Positions 52,595-62,756 of a DNA stretch of 64,000 nucleotides are shown in pieces. Every line of letters starts with the position of its first letter. Position 1 is the first letter of the stretch. The position numbers and the translations under genes were made by a program. The notes under the pieces were generated by a model. The model was given only the letters and a program-made list of their open reading frames with translations. It was not told where the DNA came from and ran no database searches. This stretch comes from Oscillospiraceae bacterium. GTDB lineage: Bacteria > Bacillota > Clostridia > Oscillospirales > Ruminococcaceae. The stretch spans positions 1-64,000 of the forward strand of contig JAIRWC010000015.1 in the NCBI GenBank assembly GCA_031253495.1. Reading direction: 5' to 3'.

Positions 52595-53227
52595 ATGTTT
52601 TTCGGGAAACGGCGGAAAAACGCCCCCGCTTCGGGCGGCGGCGCGGAGTTCATCATCTGCGGGCTCGGGAATCCGGGTACGCGTTACGAAAACACCCGCC
52701 ATAACTGCGGGTTCATGGTAATCGACGGTCTGGCGGAAAAACACGGCGTCGTTGTAAAAAAACTGCGGTTCAAGTCGCTCACGGGGGAAATAACATTAAG
52801 CGGCTCGCGCTGTTTTCTTATGAAACCGACGACATACATGAACAAAAGCGGGGAAGCCGTTACGGAAGCCATGCGCTTTTATAAGATTCCGCCCCGAAAC
52901 GTTCTCGTTATCTGCGACGACGTCAATTTGGACGCGGGGGTTATCCGCGTCCGCGAGAAAGGCAGCGACGGCGGGCAAAAAGGGTTGCGTAACATCATAT
53001 GCTTAAGCGGCTCGGACGAATTTCCCCGCGTTAGGGTGGGCATAGGGGGGAAGCCGCATCCCGATTACGACCTCGCCGACTGGGTAACCTCCCCGTTCTT
53101 GAAAACCGAAAAAGACGCGATAGAGTTCGCGCTGGCGAACGCGGCGGAAGCGGCGGAGATGATAGCGGGGGGGGATATCGCCGGGGCGATGAACAGGTTC
53201 AACGGGGCGAGACCCGAAAACGTATAG
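52595..53227 (+). CDS. pth: Peptidyl-tRNA hydrolase
   Basis: Pth frees tRNA from peptidyl-tRNA dropped by ribosomes. The core has IICGLGNPGTRYENTRHNCGF (His of TRHN is the catalytic base), FLMKPTTYMNKSGEA, VICDDVNLDAGVIRVREKGSDGGQKGLRNI and FPRVRVGIG (in part). About 18 residues (FFGKRRKNAPASGGG) precede the usual start of the family. I choose ATG 52595 with GGGGCGGG nine bases upstream rather than a TTG at 52586. The product is 210 residues. Confidence 0.94.
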   Translation: MFFGKRRKNAPASGGGAEFIICGLGNPGTRYENTRHNCGFMVIDGLAEKHGVVVKKLRFKSLTGEITLSGSRCFLMKPTTYMNKSGEAVTEAMRFYKIPPRNVLVICDDVNLDAGVIRVREKGSDGGQKGLRNIICLSGSDEFPRVRVGIGGKPHPDYDLADWVTSPFLKTEKDAIEFALANAAEAAEMIAGGDIAGAMNRFNGARPENV

Positions 53228-53266
53228 CGCCGCGTCAAACCGCCGTTTCGCCCGCGTTCGGCGGTC

Positions 53267-53295
53267 TTGACAACATCCGGCGTTTATAGTATAAT
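53267..53295 (+). promoter_or_regulatory. Consensus sigma-A promoter of the aconitase operon
   Basis: TTGACA (53267-53272), exactly 17 bases, TATAAT (53290-53295): a perfect consensus. The predicted start near 53302 precedes AGAGGGGGCGGAG and the aconitase ATG. Confidence 0.9.
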
Positions 53296-53330
53296 GTTTT
53301 TACAAAATCATAAAGAGGGGGCGGAGATAA

Positions 53331-55277
53331 ATGGGCTTAACTCTCGCGGAAAAAATCATAAACGCGCATATCGTCGACGGGGAACCGCTGAAAGGCTCGG
53401 AAGTCGGCCTGAAAATCGACCAAACGCTTACCCAAGACGCCACCGGGACAATGGCGTACCTGCAGTTCGAGGCGATGGGGATTAAGCGCGTCAAAACCGA
53501 ACTGAGCGTCGCTTACATCGACCACAACACGCTGCAAACGGGGTTTGAGAACGCGGACGACCACCGTTACATAGGCGGCGTCGCCAAAAAGCACGGAATA
53601 TATTTTTCGCGCCCGGGTAACGGTATTTGCCATCAGGTGCATTTGGAACGGTTCGCCAAGCCGGGGAAAACGCTCATAGGTTCGGATTCCCACACGCCGA
53701 CTTGCGGCGGCTGCGGTATGCTCGCAATCGGCGCGGGCGGGCTTGACGTCGCCGTCGCCATGGGCGGCGGCGCGTATTATATAACCTATCCCGAAATTGT
53801 GGGGATTGAGCTGAAAGGAAAGCTTCGCGACCGGGTTTCCGCGAAGGACGTTATTTTGGCCGTTCTGAAACTGCTCACCGTTAAAGGCGGCGTGGGCAGG
53901 GTTATAGAATACTTCGGCGAAGGGGTTAAAACCCTGTCGGTTCCCGAACGCGCCACGATTACCAATATGGGGGCGGAGCTCGGCGCGACGGCTTCGATAT
54001 TCCCGTCGGACGAAGCGACGGGGCGGTTCCTTAAAGCGCAGGGGCGCGAGGGGGATTACGCGGAGTTTTCCGCCGACCCCGGCGCGGTTTACGATAAAAC
54101 ATACGCAATCGACCTTTCGGAATTGGTTCCTTTGGCGGCTTGCCCCCACAGCCCCGACAACGTAAAAGAAGTCAAGGAGTTGAGCGGCGTTAAAATCAAT
54201 CAGGTCTGTATCGGCTCTTGCACCAATTCGTCGTTTACGGACTTGATGAAAGCCGCGCGCGTTCTCAAAGGCAAAACCGCCGCCGAAAACGTCGATTTGT
54301 CAATCGCGCCGGGTTCCAAGCAGGTTTTGAACATGCTGGCGCGAAACGGCGCGTTAAGCGATTTAATCACTTCGGGGGCGCGTATTCTCGAATCCGCCTG
54401 CGGTCCGTGTATCGGAATGGGGCAGTCGCCCTGTTCGGGCGGTGTCTCGCTTAGGACGTTTAACCGCAACTTCGAGGGGAGGAGCGGAACGAAAGACGCG
54501 CTGGTGTATCTTGTTTCGCCCGAAACGGCGGCGGCTTCGGCGGTTAGCGGCGTTTTTACCGACCCGCGGACATTGGGCGAAACGCCGGGTTTTGAAATGC
54601 CCGAAAGGTTTATGACAGACGACAATATGCTCGTCGAGCCGCGCGGGGAAGAGTCCGCGGGCGACGTTGAAATTATTCGCGGTCCGAATATCAAGCCGTT
54701 CCCCGTCAATCGACCGCTTGAAAACGACATACGCGCCGACGTCGTCCTTAAAGTCGGGGATAACGTCACCACCGACCACATTATGCCGGCCGGCGCCAAG
54801 ATACTGCCGCTGCGCTCCAACATCCCCGCAATCAGCGAATACTGCTTTACCGCGGTTGACCCCGATTTCCCGGAACGCGCCAAGGCGGCCAAGGGAAAGG
54901 GCGGCGGCGTTATAATCGGCGGGCATAACTACGGGCAGGGTTCCTCCCGCGAGCACGCCGCGTTAGCCCCGTTGTACCTCGGTATAAAGGCGGTCGTATG
55001 CAAATCGTTCGCGAGAATCCACAGGCAGAACCTTATCAACAACGGGATTATCCCGCTGACGTTCGCGAACGAGGGGGATTACGACAAAATTGAGCGGGGG
55101 GATTTTTTGCAAAAACACGGACTTAAACAGGAAATCGAAAAAGGCGCCGGAGAAATTTTATTTAACGGCGTATATAAGTTAAGGAACGATTTGTCCGGGC
55201 GGGAAAAGGAAATTATTTTGGCGGGCGGGTTGCTTAACTTTACCAAAGAAACGAAAGAAAGGCGAGATAATGGCTGA
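53331..55277 (+). CDS. Aconitate hydratase
   Basis: This 648-residue enzyme interconverts citrate and isocitrate. Its [4Fe-4S] cysteines are in [11 protein letters not shown] and [14 protein letters not shown]. The substrate-binding [11 protein letters not shown] and the C-terminal swivel domain [15 protein letters not shown] are present. It is the short bacterial form of about 640 residues rather than the 890-residue AcnA. It is followed by isocitrate dehydrogenase with an 8-base overlap, giving a citrate to 2-oxoglutarate branch, probably for glutamate. Citrate synthase is not in the window. Confidence 0.93.
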   Translation: MGLTLAEKIINAHIVDGEPLKGSEVGLKIDQTLTQDATGTMAYLQFEAMGIKRVKTELSVAYIDHNTLQTGFENADDHRYIGGVAKKHGIYFSRPGNGICHQVHLERFAKPGKTLIGSDSHTPTCGGCGMLAIGAGGLDVAVAMGGGAYYITYPEIVGIELKGKLRDRVSAKDVILAVLKLLTVKGGVGRVIEYFGEGVKTLSVPERATITNMGAELGATASIFPSDEATGRFLKAQGREGDYAEFSADPGAVYDKTYAIDLSELVPLAACPHSPDNVKEVKELSGVKINQVCIGSCTNSSFTDLMKAARVLKGKTAAENVDLSIAPGSKQVLNMLARNGALSDLITSGARILESACGPCIGMGQSPCSGGVSLRTFNRNFEGRSGTKDALVYLVSPETAAASAVSGVFTDPRTLGETPGFEMPERFMTDDNMLVEPRGEESAGDVEIIRGPNIKPFPVNRPLENDIRADVVLKVGDNVTTDHIMPAGAKILPLRSNIPAISEYCFTAVDPDFPERAKAAKGKGGGVIIGGHNYGQGSSREHAALAPLYLGIKAVVCKSFARIHRQNLINNGIIPLTFANEGDYDKIERGDFLQKHGLKQEIEKGAGEILFNGVYKLRNDLSGREKEIILAGGLLNFTKETKERRDNG

Positions 55278-56475
55278 AAAAATCAAAATGCTCACCCCAC
55301 TCGTCGAAATGGACGGGGATGAAATGACGCGGGTTATATGGAAAATGATTAAGGAGATTCTTCTGCTTCCGTATATCGACCTTAAAACCGAATATTATGA
55401 CTTAGGGCTTAAAAACCGCGACGCGACGGACGACCGCGTTACCGCCGAAAGCGCCGCGGCGGCGAAGAAATTGGGCGTGGCGGTGAAATGCGCCACGATT
55501 ACCCCGAACGCGCAACGGGTCAAAGAGTACGGCTTGAAAGAAATGTGGAAATCCCCGAACGGAACAATCCGCGCCATACTCGACGGCACGGTGTTCCGCG
55601 CGCCGATAGTCGCCAAAGGGATTGAACCGCTTGTGCCGGGCTGGGTAAAACCGATTACCATCGCCCGCCACGCCTACGGCGACGTGTATAAAAATTCCGA
55701 AATGGCGGTCGAAGAGGGCGCGAAAGCGGAACTCGTCGTTACCGGCAAGAACGGCGAAACAAGACGGCTTATTCATGATTTTACCGATACGGGCGGAATA
55801 ATTCAAGGGGTTCACAACACCGACAAAAGCATCCGCAGCTTCGCGAAATCCTGCTTCGACTTCGCGCTCGGCGTAAAACAAGACCTGTGGTTCGCGACGA
55901 AGGACACCATCTCCAAGACCTACGACCACAGGTTTAAGGATATTTTCGCCGAAATGTACGAGAACGGGTACAAAGACGGCTTCAACAAAGCGGGCATAGA
56001 GTATTTCTATACCTTAATCGACGACGCGGTGGCGCGGGTAATGCGTTCCGAGGGCGGGTATATCTGGGCTTGCAAGAATTACGACGGGGACGTTATGTCC
56101 GATATGGTGGCGACCGCCTTCGGCAGCCTCGGAATGATGACGTCGGTATTGGTTTCACCGGAAGGCGCATACGAGTACGAAGCCGCCCACGGCACCGTAA
56201 CGCGGCATTATTACAGACACCTCGAAGGGGAGGAAACCTCCACCAATTCCATGGCCACCCTGTTCGCGTGGACGGGCGCGCTTAAAAAGCGGGGGGAACT
56301 CGACGGCTTGGCGGAGCTTTCGGCTTTCGCCGAAAAGCTGGAGAAAGCGGCCGTCCGCACCGTCGAGAACGGCGTGATGACAGGGGACTTATACGCCATT
56401 TCAACCCTCGAGGATAAAAAGAAAGTCAGCACCGAAGAGTTCATAAGGGAAACCGAAAAAAACTTGAACGGGTAA
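55270..56475 (+). CDS. icd: Isocitrate dehydrogenase, NADP-type
   Basis: This 401-residue enzyme matches the eukaryote-like type II NADP-dependent isocitrate dehydrogenase: [69 protein letters not shown] and [13 protein letters not shown] (in part). It makes 2-oxoglutarate and NADPH. It overlaps the aconitase gene and precedes rex by five bases, so carbon and redox genes share one transcript. Confidence 0.95.
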   Translation: MAEKIKMLTPLVEMDGDEMTRVIWKMIKEILLLPYIDLKTEYYDLGLKNRDATDDRVTAESAAAAKKLGVAVKCATITPNAQRVKEYGLKEMWKSPNGTIRAILDGTVFRAPIVAKGIEPLVPGWVKPITIARHAYGDVYKNSEMAVEEGAKAELVVTGKNGETRRLIHDFTDTGGIIQGVHNTDKSIRSFAKSCFDFALGVKQDLWFATKDTISKTYDHRFKDIFAEMYENGYKDGFNKAGIEYFYTLIDDAVARVMRSEGGYIWACKNYDGDVMSDMVATAFGSLGMMTSVLVSPEGAYEYEAAHGTVTRHYYRHLEGEETSTNSMATLFAWTGALKKRGELDGLAELSAFAEKLEKAAVRTVENGVMTGDLYAISTLEDKKKVSTEEFIRETEKNLNG

Positions 56476-56480
56476 AAGCG

Positions 56481-57137
56481 ATGAAAAACTCAAACATTTC
56501 CAATTCGGTAATCAGGAGGCTGCCCAGATATTATCGTTTCCTCGGCGAGCTTATGAACGAGGGCAAGGAAAAAATTTCCTCTAAAGAGCTGTCGGAGAGG
56601 ATGAAACTGACCGCTTCGCAGATACGGCAGGACTTGAACTGTTTCGGGGGCTTCGGGCAGCAGGGCTACGGCTATAACGTCGGGGTTCTCCGCGGGGAAA
56701 TCGCCGAGATAATCGGCATCGAAAAAAAAACGGACGTTATTATCATCGGAGCGGGGAATTTGGGGCGCGCCATAGCTTCCGGCATGAATTTCGACGAGCG
56801 CGGTTGCAGGTTAATCGGTATTTTTGACGACAATCCCGATATCAAAAACACCGAAACGGCGGGATTTTCGGTAATGGGCATGGAGGACTTGGCCGCGTTT
56901 TGCGGGGAAAACAGCCCGAAAATCGCGGTGCTGTGCATTCCGGAGGAAAGCGCGAAAAGCGTCTGCGACGAGTTAATCTCGCTCAACGTGCGCAGCTTTT
57001 GGAATTTCTCGCATTTTGACATAAACTTGCATTATGAGGACGTAACAGCTGAAAACGTGCATATGGGCGACAGCTTGTTGACGCTGGTTTACGGCGTGAA
57101 CAACCGGCAAAACCGCCCGGCGAACGGGGTGTTTTAA
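56481..57137 (+). CDS. rex: Redox-sensing repressor Rex
   Basis: This 218-residue NADH/NAD+ sensor has an N-terminal winged helix (VIRRLPRYYRFLGEL, LTASQIRQDLNCFGGFGQQGYGYN) and a Rossmann domain with IIGAGNLGRAIA. Rex represses fermentation and electron-transfer genes until NADH rises. Its presence in the operon couples it to aconitase and isocitrate dehydrogenase. I found no convincing Rex palindrome at the acn promoter by eye. Confidence 0.94.
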   Translation: MKNSNISNSVIRRLPRYYRFLGELMNEGKEKISSKELSERMKLTASQIRQDLNCFGGFGQQGYGYNVGVLRGEIAEIIGIEKKTDVIIIGAGNLGRAIASGMNFDERGCRLIGIFDDNPDIKNTETAGFSVMGMEDLAAFCGENSPKIAVLCIPEESAKSVCDELISLNVRSFWNFSHFDINLHYEDVTAENVHMGDSLLTLVYGVNNRQNRPANGVF

Positions 57138-59548
57138 TGAAACGTGGGATAATTATCGCCGCGACGGCGCTTTTCGGGGCGGTTTCGGTATTTTTTTTCG
57201 AGAACCCGCCGTTTTTATCCGAAGAACCTTTGCCTTTAACCGCAAATACTTCCTCAAGCCCCGATAACGGGCTGCCCGACGATTCCGCCGAACCGGGCGC
57301 GATTATCGATTCCGGCGGCGTAACCGACCCGCTTGAGGTGATTTTCTCCCGCGGAGCGGGGTTTTACGGCGAGGGCTTTGACGTCGCGCTGACCTGCGCC
57401 GACCCCGAAGCCGAGATTTATTACACCTTGGACGGTTCCCCCCCGAACGAGTCTTCGCGGAGATACGACGAACCCATTGCCGTGGCGGCGAAGAACGCGG
57501 TAACGGCCACAACGGTTAAGGCAATCGCGGTGAAAGGCGGCGAAAGGTCGTTGCGCCCCGCAACCGTGAGTTATGTTACGGGCGTCGGCGTGTCAAGCCG
57601 TTTCGATTCGTCCACCTTGGTTTTCGTGCTGTCCGCCGACCCGTTCGATTTGTACGATTATTACGAGGGGATAGCCAACGAGGGGTATCTGCGGGACGAA
57701 TACGTTAAGAACAGGCGCGGAGGCGGCGAGATAGAGCCCACGGCCCCCGCCAACTATAACAAACGCGGGGAAGAATCCGAACGCCCCATGTACGTCGAGG
57801 CGTTCGACAGCAAGGGCAACCTGTTGGTTTCACAGGCGGCGGGCGGACGCGTTAAGGGGGGGTGGTCCCGCGACCATTCGCAGAAATCCTGGCAGCTTTA
57901 CGCCAAATGGAAGTACGGCGACGCCGGAAAGTTCAAATACCCCTTTTTCGGCGCGGCGTATTCGAGCGAAGGGCAGCTTATCGCCAAGTATGACGTCATA
58001 CGGTTAAGAAACAACGCCAACGACAGGGAATTTGCCGCCGTGAGGGACGAGCTGACCCAGCGGTTATCGCGGGAGGCGGGCTTCCCCGACACGCAGTCGG
58101 CCGTTCCGGCGGCGGTGTTCTTAAACGGGGAATACTACGGTTTCGCTTGGTTGAAGGATATCTACTGCAACGGTTATCTCGAGTTGAAATACGGGGGGAA
58201 GAAAGACAATTATCAGATAATAGAAAAGAACGAAAAAGGCGGCGACGGCGAGGAAAAGGCGGTCGAGGACTACGCGCGCGCGTATGACTTGGCGGAAAGC
58301 GGCCTGACGGACGACGAAAAGTTTGAGGAATTTGCCTCGCTTGTCGATATCGACAACCTGATGCTGTATTATGCCGCGCAGATTTACATCGATAACAAGG
58401 ACTGGCCGAACAACAACATGAGGATGTGGCGGTATTATCCCGACGAGGGCGAAGAGGTTACCAACCCGTACAACGACGGGAAATGGCGTTTTTTAATGTA
58501 CGACGCGGAATTTGCCTGGGGGCTTTACGGGCGCGGTTACAGGGACGACACCTTAAATAACGTGCTGACGGGCAAAAACCATATGGGCGGGCAGTCCGCG
58601 CTGTTAAGCGCGTTGACGGAACGCCCCGATATGCGCGAGAAATTCGCCAACACGATGTGCGATTTGATTGACGGGGCGTTCAGCCCCGAAAACGCGTCGC
58701 GCGTCCTCGGCGAGCTGATTAAGGAAAGCGAAACGGAGCTGAATTACGCGCTTGACAACGGCACAATCGCCCCCGACAACCCTTGGTGGCCAAGCAGGGA
58801 AAGTTTTGAGGACAGCCGCAGTCAAATCCGCGTTTTCGCGGAAAAGCGCCCCGGCGTTATGTATAAGGCGCTGCGCGGCAGTTTCGGCTACGGCGAGGAT
58901 ATGTACGAGGTTTCGGTAAACGCGCCCGACGGGGCGGAGGTTTATCTCAACACGCGAAAGTTAAGCGGCGCCGGAACGCTTACGGGCAGGTATTTTGAGG
59001 AATGTTCCGTCGAGGTGAAAGCGCGCGCTTATCGCGGGTACAAAATATCGCATTGGACGGTGAACGGCGAAACCTTTTACGGGGACAGCGTTACTGTCAG
59101 CCCCGCCGCGTTCCGAAGCGGCGCGATTGACGTAACGCTCCGCGTTGAAAAGAGCGGCGAGGAAATGCCCGTTTATATCAGCGCGGTTCATTCCGCGGGG
59201 GACGATTGGATTGAGCTTTTCAACCCGAACGGCGCCGACGCTTCCACCGGGAGCCTGTACCTTTCGGACGACGCGAAAGACCTTAAAAAGTGGAAAATCC
59301 CCGCTATGAACATACCGCCCGAAAGCTCCGTAACGGTCGTGTGCAAGAGCAACGTCTCGCAGGAATCGCTGATGAAGGCGCAGACGAACTTTAACGTAAA
59401 AGAAGGGGAAACGGTGTATTTATCCGACAAAGACGGGGAAATTTTGGGGTTCGTCAACGTCGTGAACATGAAGAAAGACGAGGAGTTAAGGCGGCGAATC
59501 GACGGCGGTTACGAAGTGGTGAAAAAAAAATACAGCAATTCCACATGA
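57137..59548 (+). CDS. Secreted CotH-kinase protein with lamin-tail domain
   Basis: This 803-residue protein has a signal-like N-terminus (MKRGIIIAATALFGAVSVFFF), a chitobiase/beta-hexosaminidase-like domain (IYYTLDGSPPNESSRRY, about 70-125), a CotH kinase-type core (about 200-560, with VKGGWSRDHSQKSW, DVIRLRNNANDRE, WPNNNMRMW, MYDAEFAWG) and a C-terminal lamin-tail-like domain (DDWIELFNPNG, SLYLSDD). CotH proteins phosphorylate other proteins in some spore coats; extracellular versions are common near cellulosome-type surfaces. Start ATG overlaps the rex stop. Confidence 0.87.
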   Translation: MKRGIIIAATALFGAVSVFFFENPPFLSEEPLPLTANTSSSPDNGLPDDSAEPGAIIDSGGVTDPLEVIFSRGAGFYGEGFDVALTCADPEAEIYYTLDGSPPNESSRRYDEPIAVAAKNAVTATTVKAIAVKGGERSLRPATVSYVTGVGVSSRFDSSTLVFVLSADPFDLYDYYEGIANEGYLRDEYVKNRRGGGEIEPTAPANYNKRGEESERPMYVEAFDSKGNLLVSQAAGGRVKGGWSRDHSQKSWQLYAKWKYGDAGKFKYPFFGAAYSSEGQLIAKYDVIRLRNNANDREFAAVRDELTQRLSREAGFPDTQSAVPAAVFLNGEYYGFAWLKDIYCNGYLELKYGGKKDNYQIIEKNEKGGDGEEKAVEDYARAYDLAESGLTDDEKFEEFASLVDIDNLMLYYAAQIYIDNKDWPNNNMRMWRYYPDEGEEVTNPYNDGKWRFLMYDAEFAWGLYGRGYRDDTLNNVLTGKNHMGGQSALLSALTERPDMREKFANTMCDLIDGAFSPENASRVLGELIKESETELNYALDNGTIAPDNPWWPSRESFEDSRSQIRVFAEKRPGVMYKALRGSFGYGEDMYEVSVNAPDGAEVYLNTRKLSGAGTLTGRYFEECSVEVKARAYRGYKISHWTVNGETFYGDSVTVSPAAFRSGAIDVTLRVEKSGEEMPVYISAVHSAGDDWIELFNPNGADASTGSLYLSDDAKDLKKWKIPAMNIPPESSVTVVCKSNVSQESLMKAQTNFNVKEGETVYLSDKDGEILGFVNVVNMKKDEELRRRIDGGYEVVKKKYSNST

Positions 59549-59564
59549 AATGTGGAATTGCTGT
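59532..59564. terminator. Convergent terminator between cotH and jag
   Basis: A perfect 14-bp stem (59532-59545 with 59551-59564) around a 5-base loop. The run of nine A upstream on the plus strand gives a T9 tail for minus-strand transcripts from jag. The hairpin overlaps the last codons and stop of the cotH gene. Confidence 0.88.
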
Positions 59565-59596
59565 CCGCCTTTAACGCAATTAAACGAGAAACGGCA

Positions 59597-60541
59597 TTAC
59601 AGTTCAATCTTTCCGTAAAGCGACGCGCTTTTTTCGATATCGGCGGTTTCGGGTGAAATCTCTGCGGGCGCGCCGGGCGTTTTCTTGTATTCCCTCTCGA
59701 ACGACGTGGAAAAACCGCTCGATTGCTTATACGATTTTCCCGTAACCGCCCCTCTGTTCGGGGCGTTTCTTCTGTCGCCGCCGGGCTGTCCGGAACGCCT
59801 TTTCGGGATTTCGGCGGAGATGACGACCTTCCTGTAAGGTTCCTCGCCTATCGAATTGCTGAAAACGCCGTCTATTTCCGAAACCTTGCTGTGGATAACC
59901 CTCCGTTCGTAGGGGTTCATCGGTTCAAGGGTAATCCTCCTCCCTTGCTTTATAACCTTGTTGGACGTGCGAACAGCCAAGGTTTCAAGCGTTTCGAGCC
60001 GCTTTTCCCTGTAACCGTTGCAATCGACGGTCAAGCGCGAATGTTCGCCGTCGCCGTTCCTGTTATTCGCCAAAATCGCGAGATACTGCAGGCTGTCAAG
60101 GGTTTCGCCGCGCCTGCCGATAACTATGCCCAAGCCGTCGCCGATTATATCCAAAACGGCGGAATCCCCCGTCGCTTTCACGTTGATTGAAAAAGCCTCC
60201 GCCCCCAGTTTTTTCAGCACGTTTTCGATATATTCGACGGCGGGCTTGTACTTCTTCGCTTCTTCCCCGCTTAAAGGCGCCGCCGCCGGCTTGTCCGGCG
60301 TTTTTTCCGCTTCTTTCTTATCGCTCGTTTTCACGTCGCCGACGTTGTTGCCGCCGTTGCCGCCGCCGCCGCCTTCGCCGTCGCAAACCGCCCTTACGCG
60401 GTATTCGCCTTTGGTGCCGAACAGCTTTTTAACGGGCTGCTCAATTATTTCAAAATGAATGTCGAGTTCGTCAACCCCAAATTCCGCCGCCGCCAATTCC
60501 CTCGCTTCGTCAAGCGTTTTCGCGTTAAATATTTTCTCCAT
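59597..60541 (-). CDS. jag: SpoIIIJ-associated RNA-binding protein Jag/KhpB
   Basis: This 314-residue protein has a Jag_N domain (KTLDEARELAAAEFGVDELDI), a Gly/Asn and Lys/Glu linker, a KH domain (VLDIIGDGLGIVIGRRGETLDSLQYL in part) and an R3H domain (YREKRLETLETLA, MNPYERRVIHSKV). It binds RNA with KhpA and influences division and wall growth. The C-terminal tail of about 60 residues is basic and disordered. It ends the rpmH operon. Confidence 0.93.
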   Translation of the reverse strand: MEKIFNAKTLDEARELAAAEFGVDELDIHFEIIEQPVKKLFGTKGEYRVRAVCDGEGGGGGNGGNNVGDVKTSDKKEAEKTPDKPAAAPLSGEEAKKYKPAVEYIENVLKKLGAEAFSINVKATGDSAVLDIIGDGLGIVIGRRGETLDSLQYLAILANNRNGDGEHSRLTVDCNGYREKRLETLETLAVRTSNKVIKQGRRITLEPMNPYERRVIHSKVSEIDGVFSNSIGEEPYRKVVISAEIPKRRSGQPGGDRRNAPNRGAVTGKSYKQSSGFSTSFEREYKKTPGAPAEISPETADIEKSASLYGKIEL

Positions 60542-60565
60542 GCTTAAACCCTTTCCAAAAATTAG

Positions 60566-61753
60566 TTAATACCCGTCGTCGGGTTGTTCCGTTTCGCCGT
60601 CGGGCGAACCCGCGCCGACCTCGCCGTATTTTTCCAAATCGGCTTTGCGCGCCTCTTCCAATTTCTTGCGATAATATTCCTTACGCTCGCTTGACGACAT
60701 ATCCGACATACGTTTCGAGCGCTTTTCCCCGTCGTCTTTTTCGATAACGACGACGCTGCCGGCTTTATATCCGGCGTTTCTCTTTTCAAGCGCGGCCATC
60801 GCTTCCGCTTTCAGCTTTTCGGGCGACCAGATTTTGAAAATCAACACGCTCTGCGCTATTCCCAAAACATAAGACACAGACCAATAAAAACCCACGCCCG
60901 CCGGGAACTGGAACGCGATAAACAGGGAAAACAGCGGCATGATGTAAAACATGACCTTCATACCGCCCATTTGCTGCGCCGCTTCGGGCGAGGTCCTCTT
61001 TTGAATATACATCGTCAACACGGTTTGAACCACCGAAAGCAAAAACGACAAAACGGGAATCAGTATAATCGGCGCGAAACCCACATAAGGCACCTCGCTG
61101 AAATCAATCCCCGCGAAAACAATCTTCTCGTCTAACGATTTCAGCCTTTCGAGGACGCCTTCCTTCTCCTTTAACCTCTCCTCGAACTCTTCCGTATAGT
61201 CTTTGTTCCTGTAAACGCCGATTGCCTTGATTTCCCCCTGAAGCGAGGAATATTGAGTGCTAAGCGTTTTTTCCCGGTTTTTCGCCTCGTCGGAACCCTC
61301 TTCCAAGCCGTTTTCCGCAAGATAATGCCTAAACTCGATATCCTTAGCCGCGTCCTTGACGTACTGTATGCTGCCCTTTTCAACGTCCTCGAAGCGCTCA
61401 AAGTAGGTCATCGGCTTATACACGACGTCGAGGACGCCGAAGAGGATTACAAGCGTAAGAACCATGGGCAGGCATCCGCCCATCGGGTTATACCCCTCCC
61501 TTTGCAGCTTCGCGGTTTCCTCGGCTAATTTCTGCCTGTTGTTGCGGTATTTGGTCTGCAACTCTTTCAGCTTCGGCGCGAAAAGCTGCGTCATAGCCAT
61601 GTTTTTCTGCTGTTTTAACCCGAGCGGGAACATCGCCGCCCTTATAATCACCGTAAATATGACAATCGCCAAGCCGATATTCTTCGTAACAAGGTAACAC
61701 GCCCACATAACATAGCCCAAAGGCGTCCCGAACAGGGTATAAATAAATGTCAT
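60566..61753 (-). CDS. yidC: Membrane protein insertase YidC/SpoIIIJ
   Basis: This 395-residue insertase has five core helices. Features are TVIIRAAMFPLGLKQQKNM, LQREGYNPMGGCLPMVL and, late, LPLFSLFIAFQFPAGVGFYWSVSYV-type motifs. The loop between the second and third core helices is enlarged by about 90 charged residues (about 125-210), including NREKTLSTQYSSLQGEIK. The cytoplasmic C-terminus is basic. It is encoded between yidD and jag as usual; the RBS is GGAG. Confidence 0.94.
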   Translation of the reverse strand: MTFIYTLFGTPLGYVMWACYLVTKNIGLAIVIFTVIIRAAMFPLGLKQQKNMAMTQLFAPKLKELQTKYRNNRQKLAEETAKLQREGYNPMGGCLPMVLTLVILFGVLDVVYKPMTYFERFEDVEKGSIQYVKDAAKDIEFRHYLAENGLEEGSDEAKNREKTLSTQYSSLQGEIKAIGVYRNKDYTEEFEERLKEKEGVLERLKSLDEKIVFAGIDFSEVPYVGFAPIILIPVLSFLLSVVQTVLTMYIQKRTSPEAAQQMGGMKVMFYIMPLFSLFIAFQFPAGVGFYWSVSYVLGIAQSVLIFKIWSPEKLKAEAMAALEKRNAGYKAGSVVVIEKDDGEKRSKRMSDMSSSERKEYYRKKLEEARKADLEKYGEVGAGSPDGETEQPDDGY

Positions 61754-61776
61754 CTGCTAAACTCCGTTAATTTCCC

Positions 61777-62013
61777 TTATTTTTCGTAAATCCCGCGCCT
61801 TTTCTCCGGAACCTCGTCCGCCCCGCCCGCCGCGAAAGGATGACAGCGCAAAATCCGCCTGAACGCCAAATAGCCGCCCTTGACCGCGCCGAACCGCCCA
61901 ATGGCGGTTATGGCGTATCGGGAGCAGCTTGGCGTATACCGACAGGACGGCGGCAGTATTCTCGACAGGGTTATCCCGTACAGCTTGATTAAGCCGATAA
62001 AAATATATTTCAT
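61777..62013 (-). CDS. yidD: Membrane insertion efficiency factor YidD
   Basis: This 78-residue protein has an amphipathic helix KYIFIGLIKLYGITLSRILP followed by SCRYTPSCSRYAITAI, FGAVKGGYLAFRRILRCHPF (given in parts), all hallmark of YidD. I choose ATG 62013 with GCGGGATTTT upstream. A frame extending to a TTG near 62052 would include unconserved residues. Confidence 0.93.
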   Translation of the reverse strand: MKYIFIGLIKLYGITLSRILPPSCRYTPSCSRYAITAIGRFGAVKGGYLAFRRILRCHPFAAGGADEVPEKRRGIYEK

Positions 62014-62052
62014 AAAATCCCGCAAAATGTATAAACCCGCCGGCGGGCGCAA

Positions 62053-62403
62053 TCACACGAGCCTATCCATAAAGTTTTTCATCAGTCCGCATACCGCCGT
62101 CGATTTCACATACGGCGTTTTCCCTCTCGCCACAAAAACAAAATCAAAACGTTTTTCCGTTTTCGCCCTTAATTCCGGTTCCGCGAGACGGAACGCCTCC
62201 CTGATTACCCGTTTCGCGCGGTTGCGCTTAACCGCGCCGCCCACTTTCTTGCTCGCGACAATGCCGAGCCTGTTCACGCGCCTGTTGTTCGCGCGGTGAT
62301 AACACGCGAACGCGTATGTTACGAAGTTGTTCCCTTTTTGGAATAAAAACTGAAATTCCCTGTTTTTTCTTACGATTGCGTATTTTTTGCCGTAACCTTC
62401 CAT
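62053..62403 (-). CDS. rnpA: Ribonuclease P protein component
   Basis: This 116-residue protein subunit of RNase P has RKNREFQFLFQKG, the NRRVNRLGIVASKKVGGAVKRNRAKRVIREAFR basic signature (in part) and a FVFVARGKTPYV end. It supports maturation of tRNA 5' ends. It follows rpmH by seven bases. Confidence 0.96.
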   Translation of the reverse strand: MEGYGKKYAIVRKNREFQFLFQKGNNFVTYAFACYHRANNRRVNRLGIVASKKVGGAVKRNRAKRVIREAFRLAEPELRAKTEKRFDFVFVARGKTPYVKSTAVCGLMKNFMDRLV

Positions 62404-62410
62404 AAAAACC

Positions 62411-62545
62411 TTAGCAGGACAGCGACTTCCTCCCTTTCGCCCTTCTTCTCGAAAGAATTTTGCGCCCGTTCCCGGCGGACATCCTCTTTCTGAAACCGTG
62501 CTCTTTTTTTCTCTGCCGCTTTTTCGGCTGATAGGTTCTTTTCAT
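62411..62545 (-). CDS. rpmH: Ribosomal protein L34
   Basis: A 44-codon gene, easily missed. The product begins [20 protein letters not shown] and ends AKGRKSLSC, the universal L34 pattern. AAGGAGGTGCGGGAA precedes the ATG at 62545. It heads the rpmH-rnpA-yidD-yidC-jag operon. Confidence 0.97.
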   Translation of the reverse strand: MKRTYQPKKRQRKKEHGFRKRMSAGNGRKILSRRRAKGRKSLSC

Positions 62546-62603
62546 TTCCCGCACCTCCTTAATTATGTTCCGACATGACCGCTTTGTTTTTGCCGCCGTG
62601 ATA

Positions 62604-62632
62604 ATTATACGCGATTTTTATAAAAATGTCAA
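62604..62632 (-). promoter_or_regulatory. Consensus sigma-A promoter of rpmH
   Basis: Minus strand: TTGACA (62627-62632), 17 bases, TATAAT (62604-62609). A perfect match, 59 bases before the rpmH ATG. Confidence 0.9.
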
Positions 62633-62692
62633 GTTTTTTTGGAAAACGTGATTGGACAAACGGCGCGTTTTACGATGCGATAAGAGTTACGG

Positions 62693-62733
62693 CCGTTTAA
62701 ATTCAAAACGCGAAACATTTTGAATTTAAACGG
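62693..62733. repeat. 16-bp perfect inverted repeat upstream of rpmH
   Basis: CCGTTTAAATTCAAAA (62693-62708) and its complement (62718-62733) around a 9-base loop. No T tract follows on either side. It could be a terminator remnant or a protein-binding site. No DnaA-box cluster is seen in the surrounding 256-base gap. Confidence 0.5.
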
Positions 62734-62756
62734 GGTCGCGCCCGCTCCCCGTGAAA

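Noticed and set aside
53239-53265. Hairpin after pth as a terminator
   Set aside because: A 7-bp stem with a 13-base loop and no T tract; it abuts the -35 element of the aconitase promoter.
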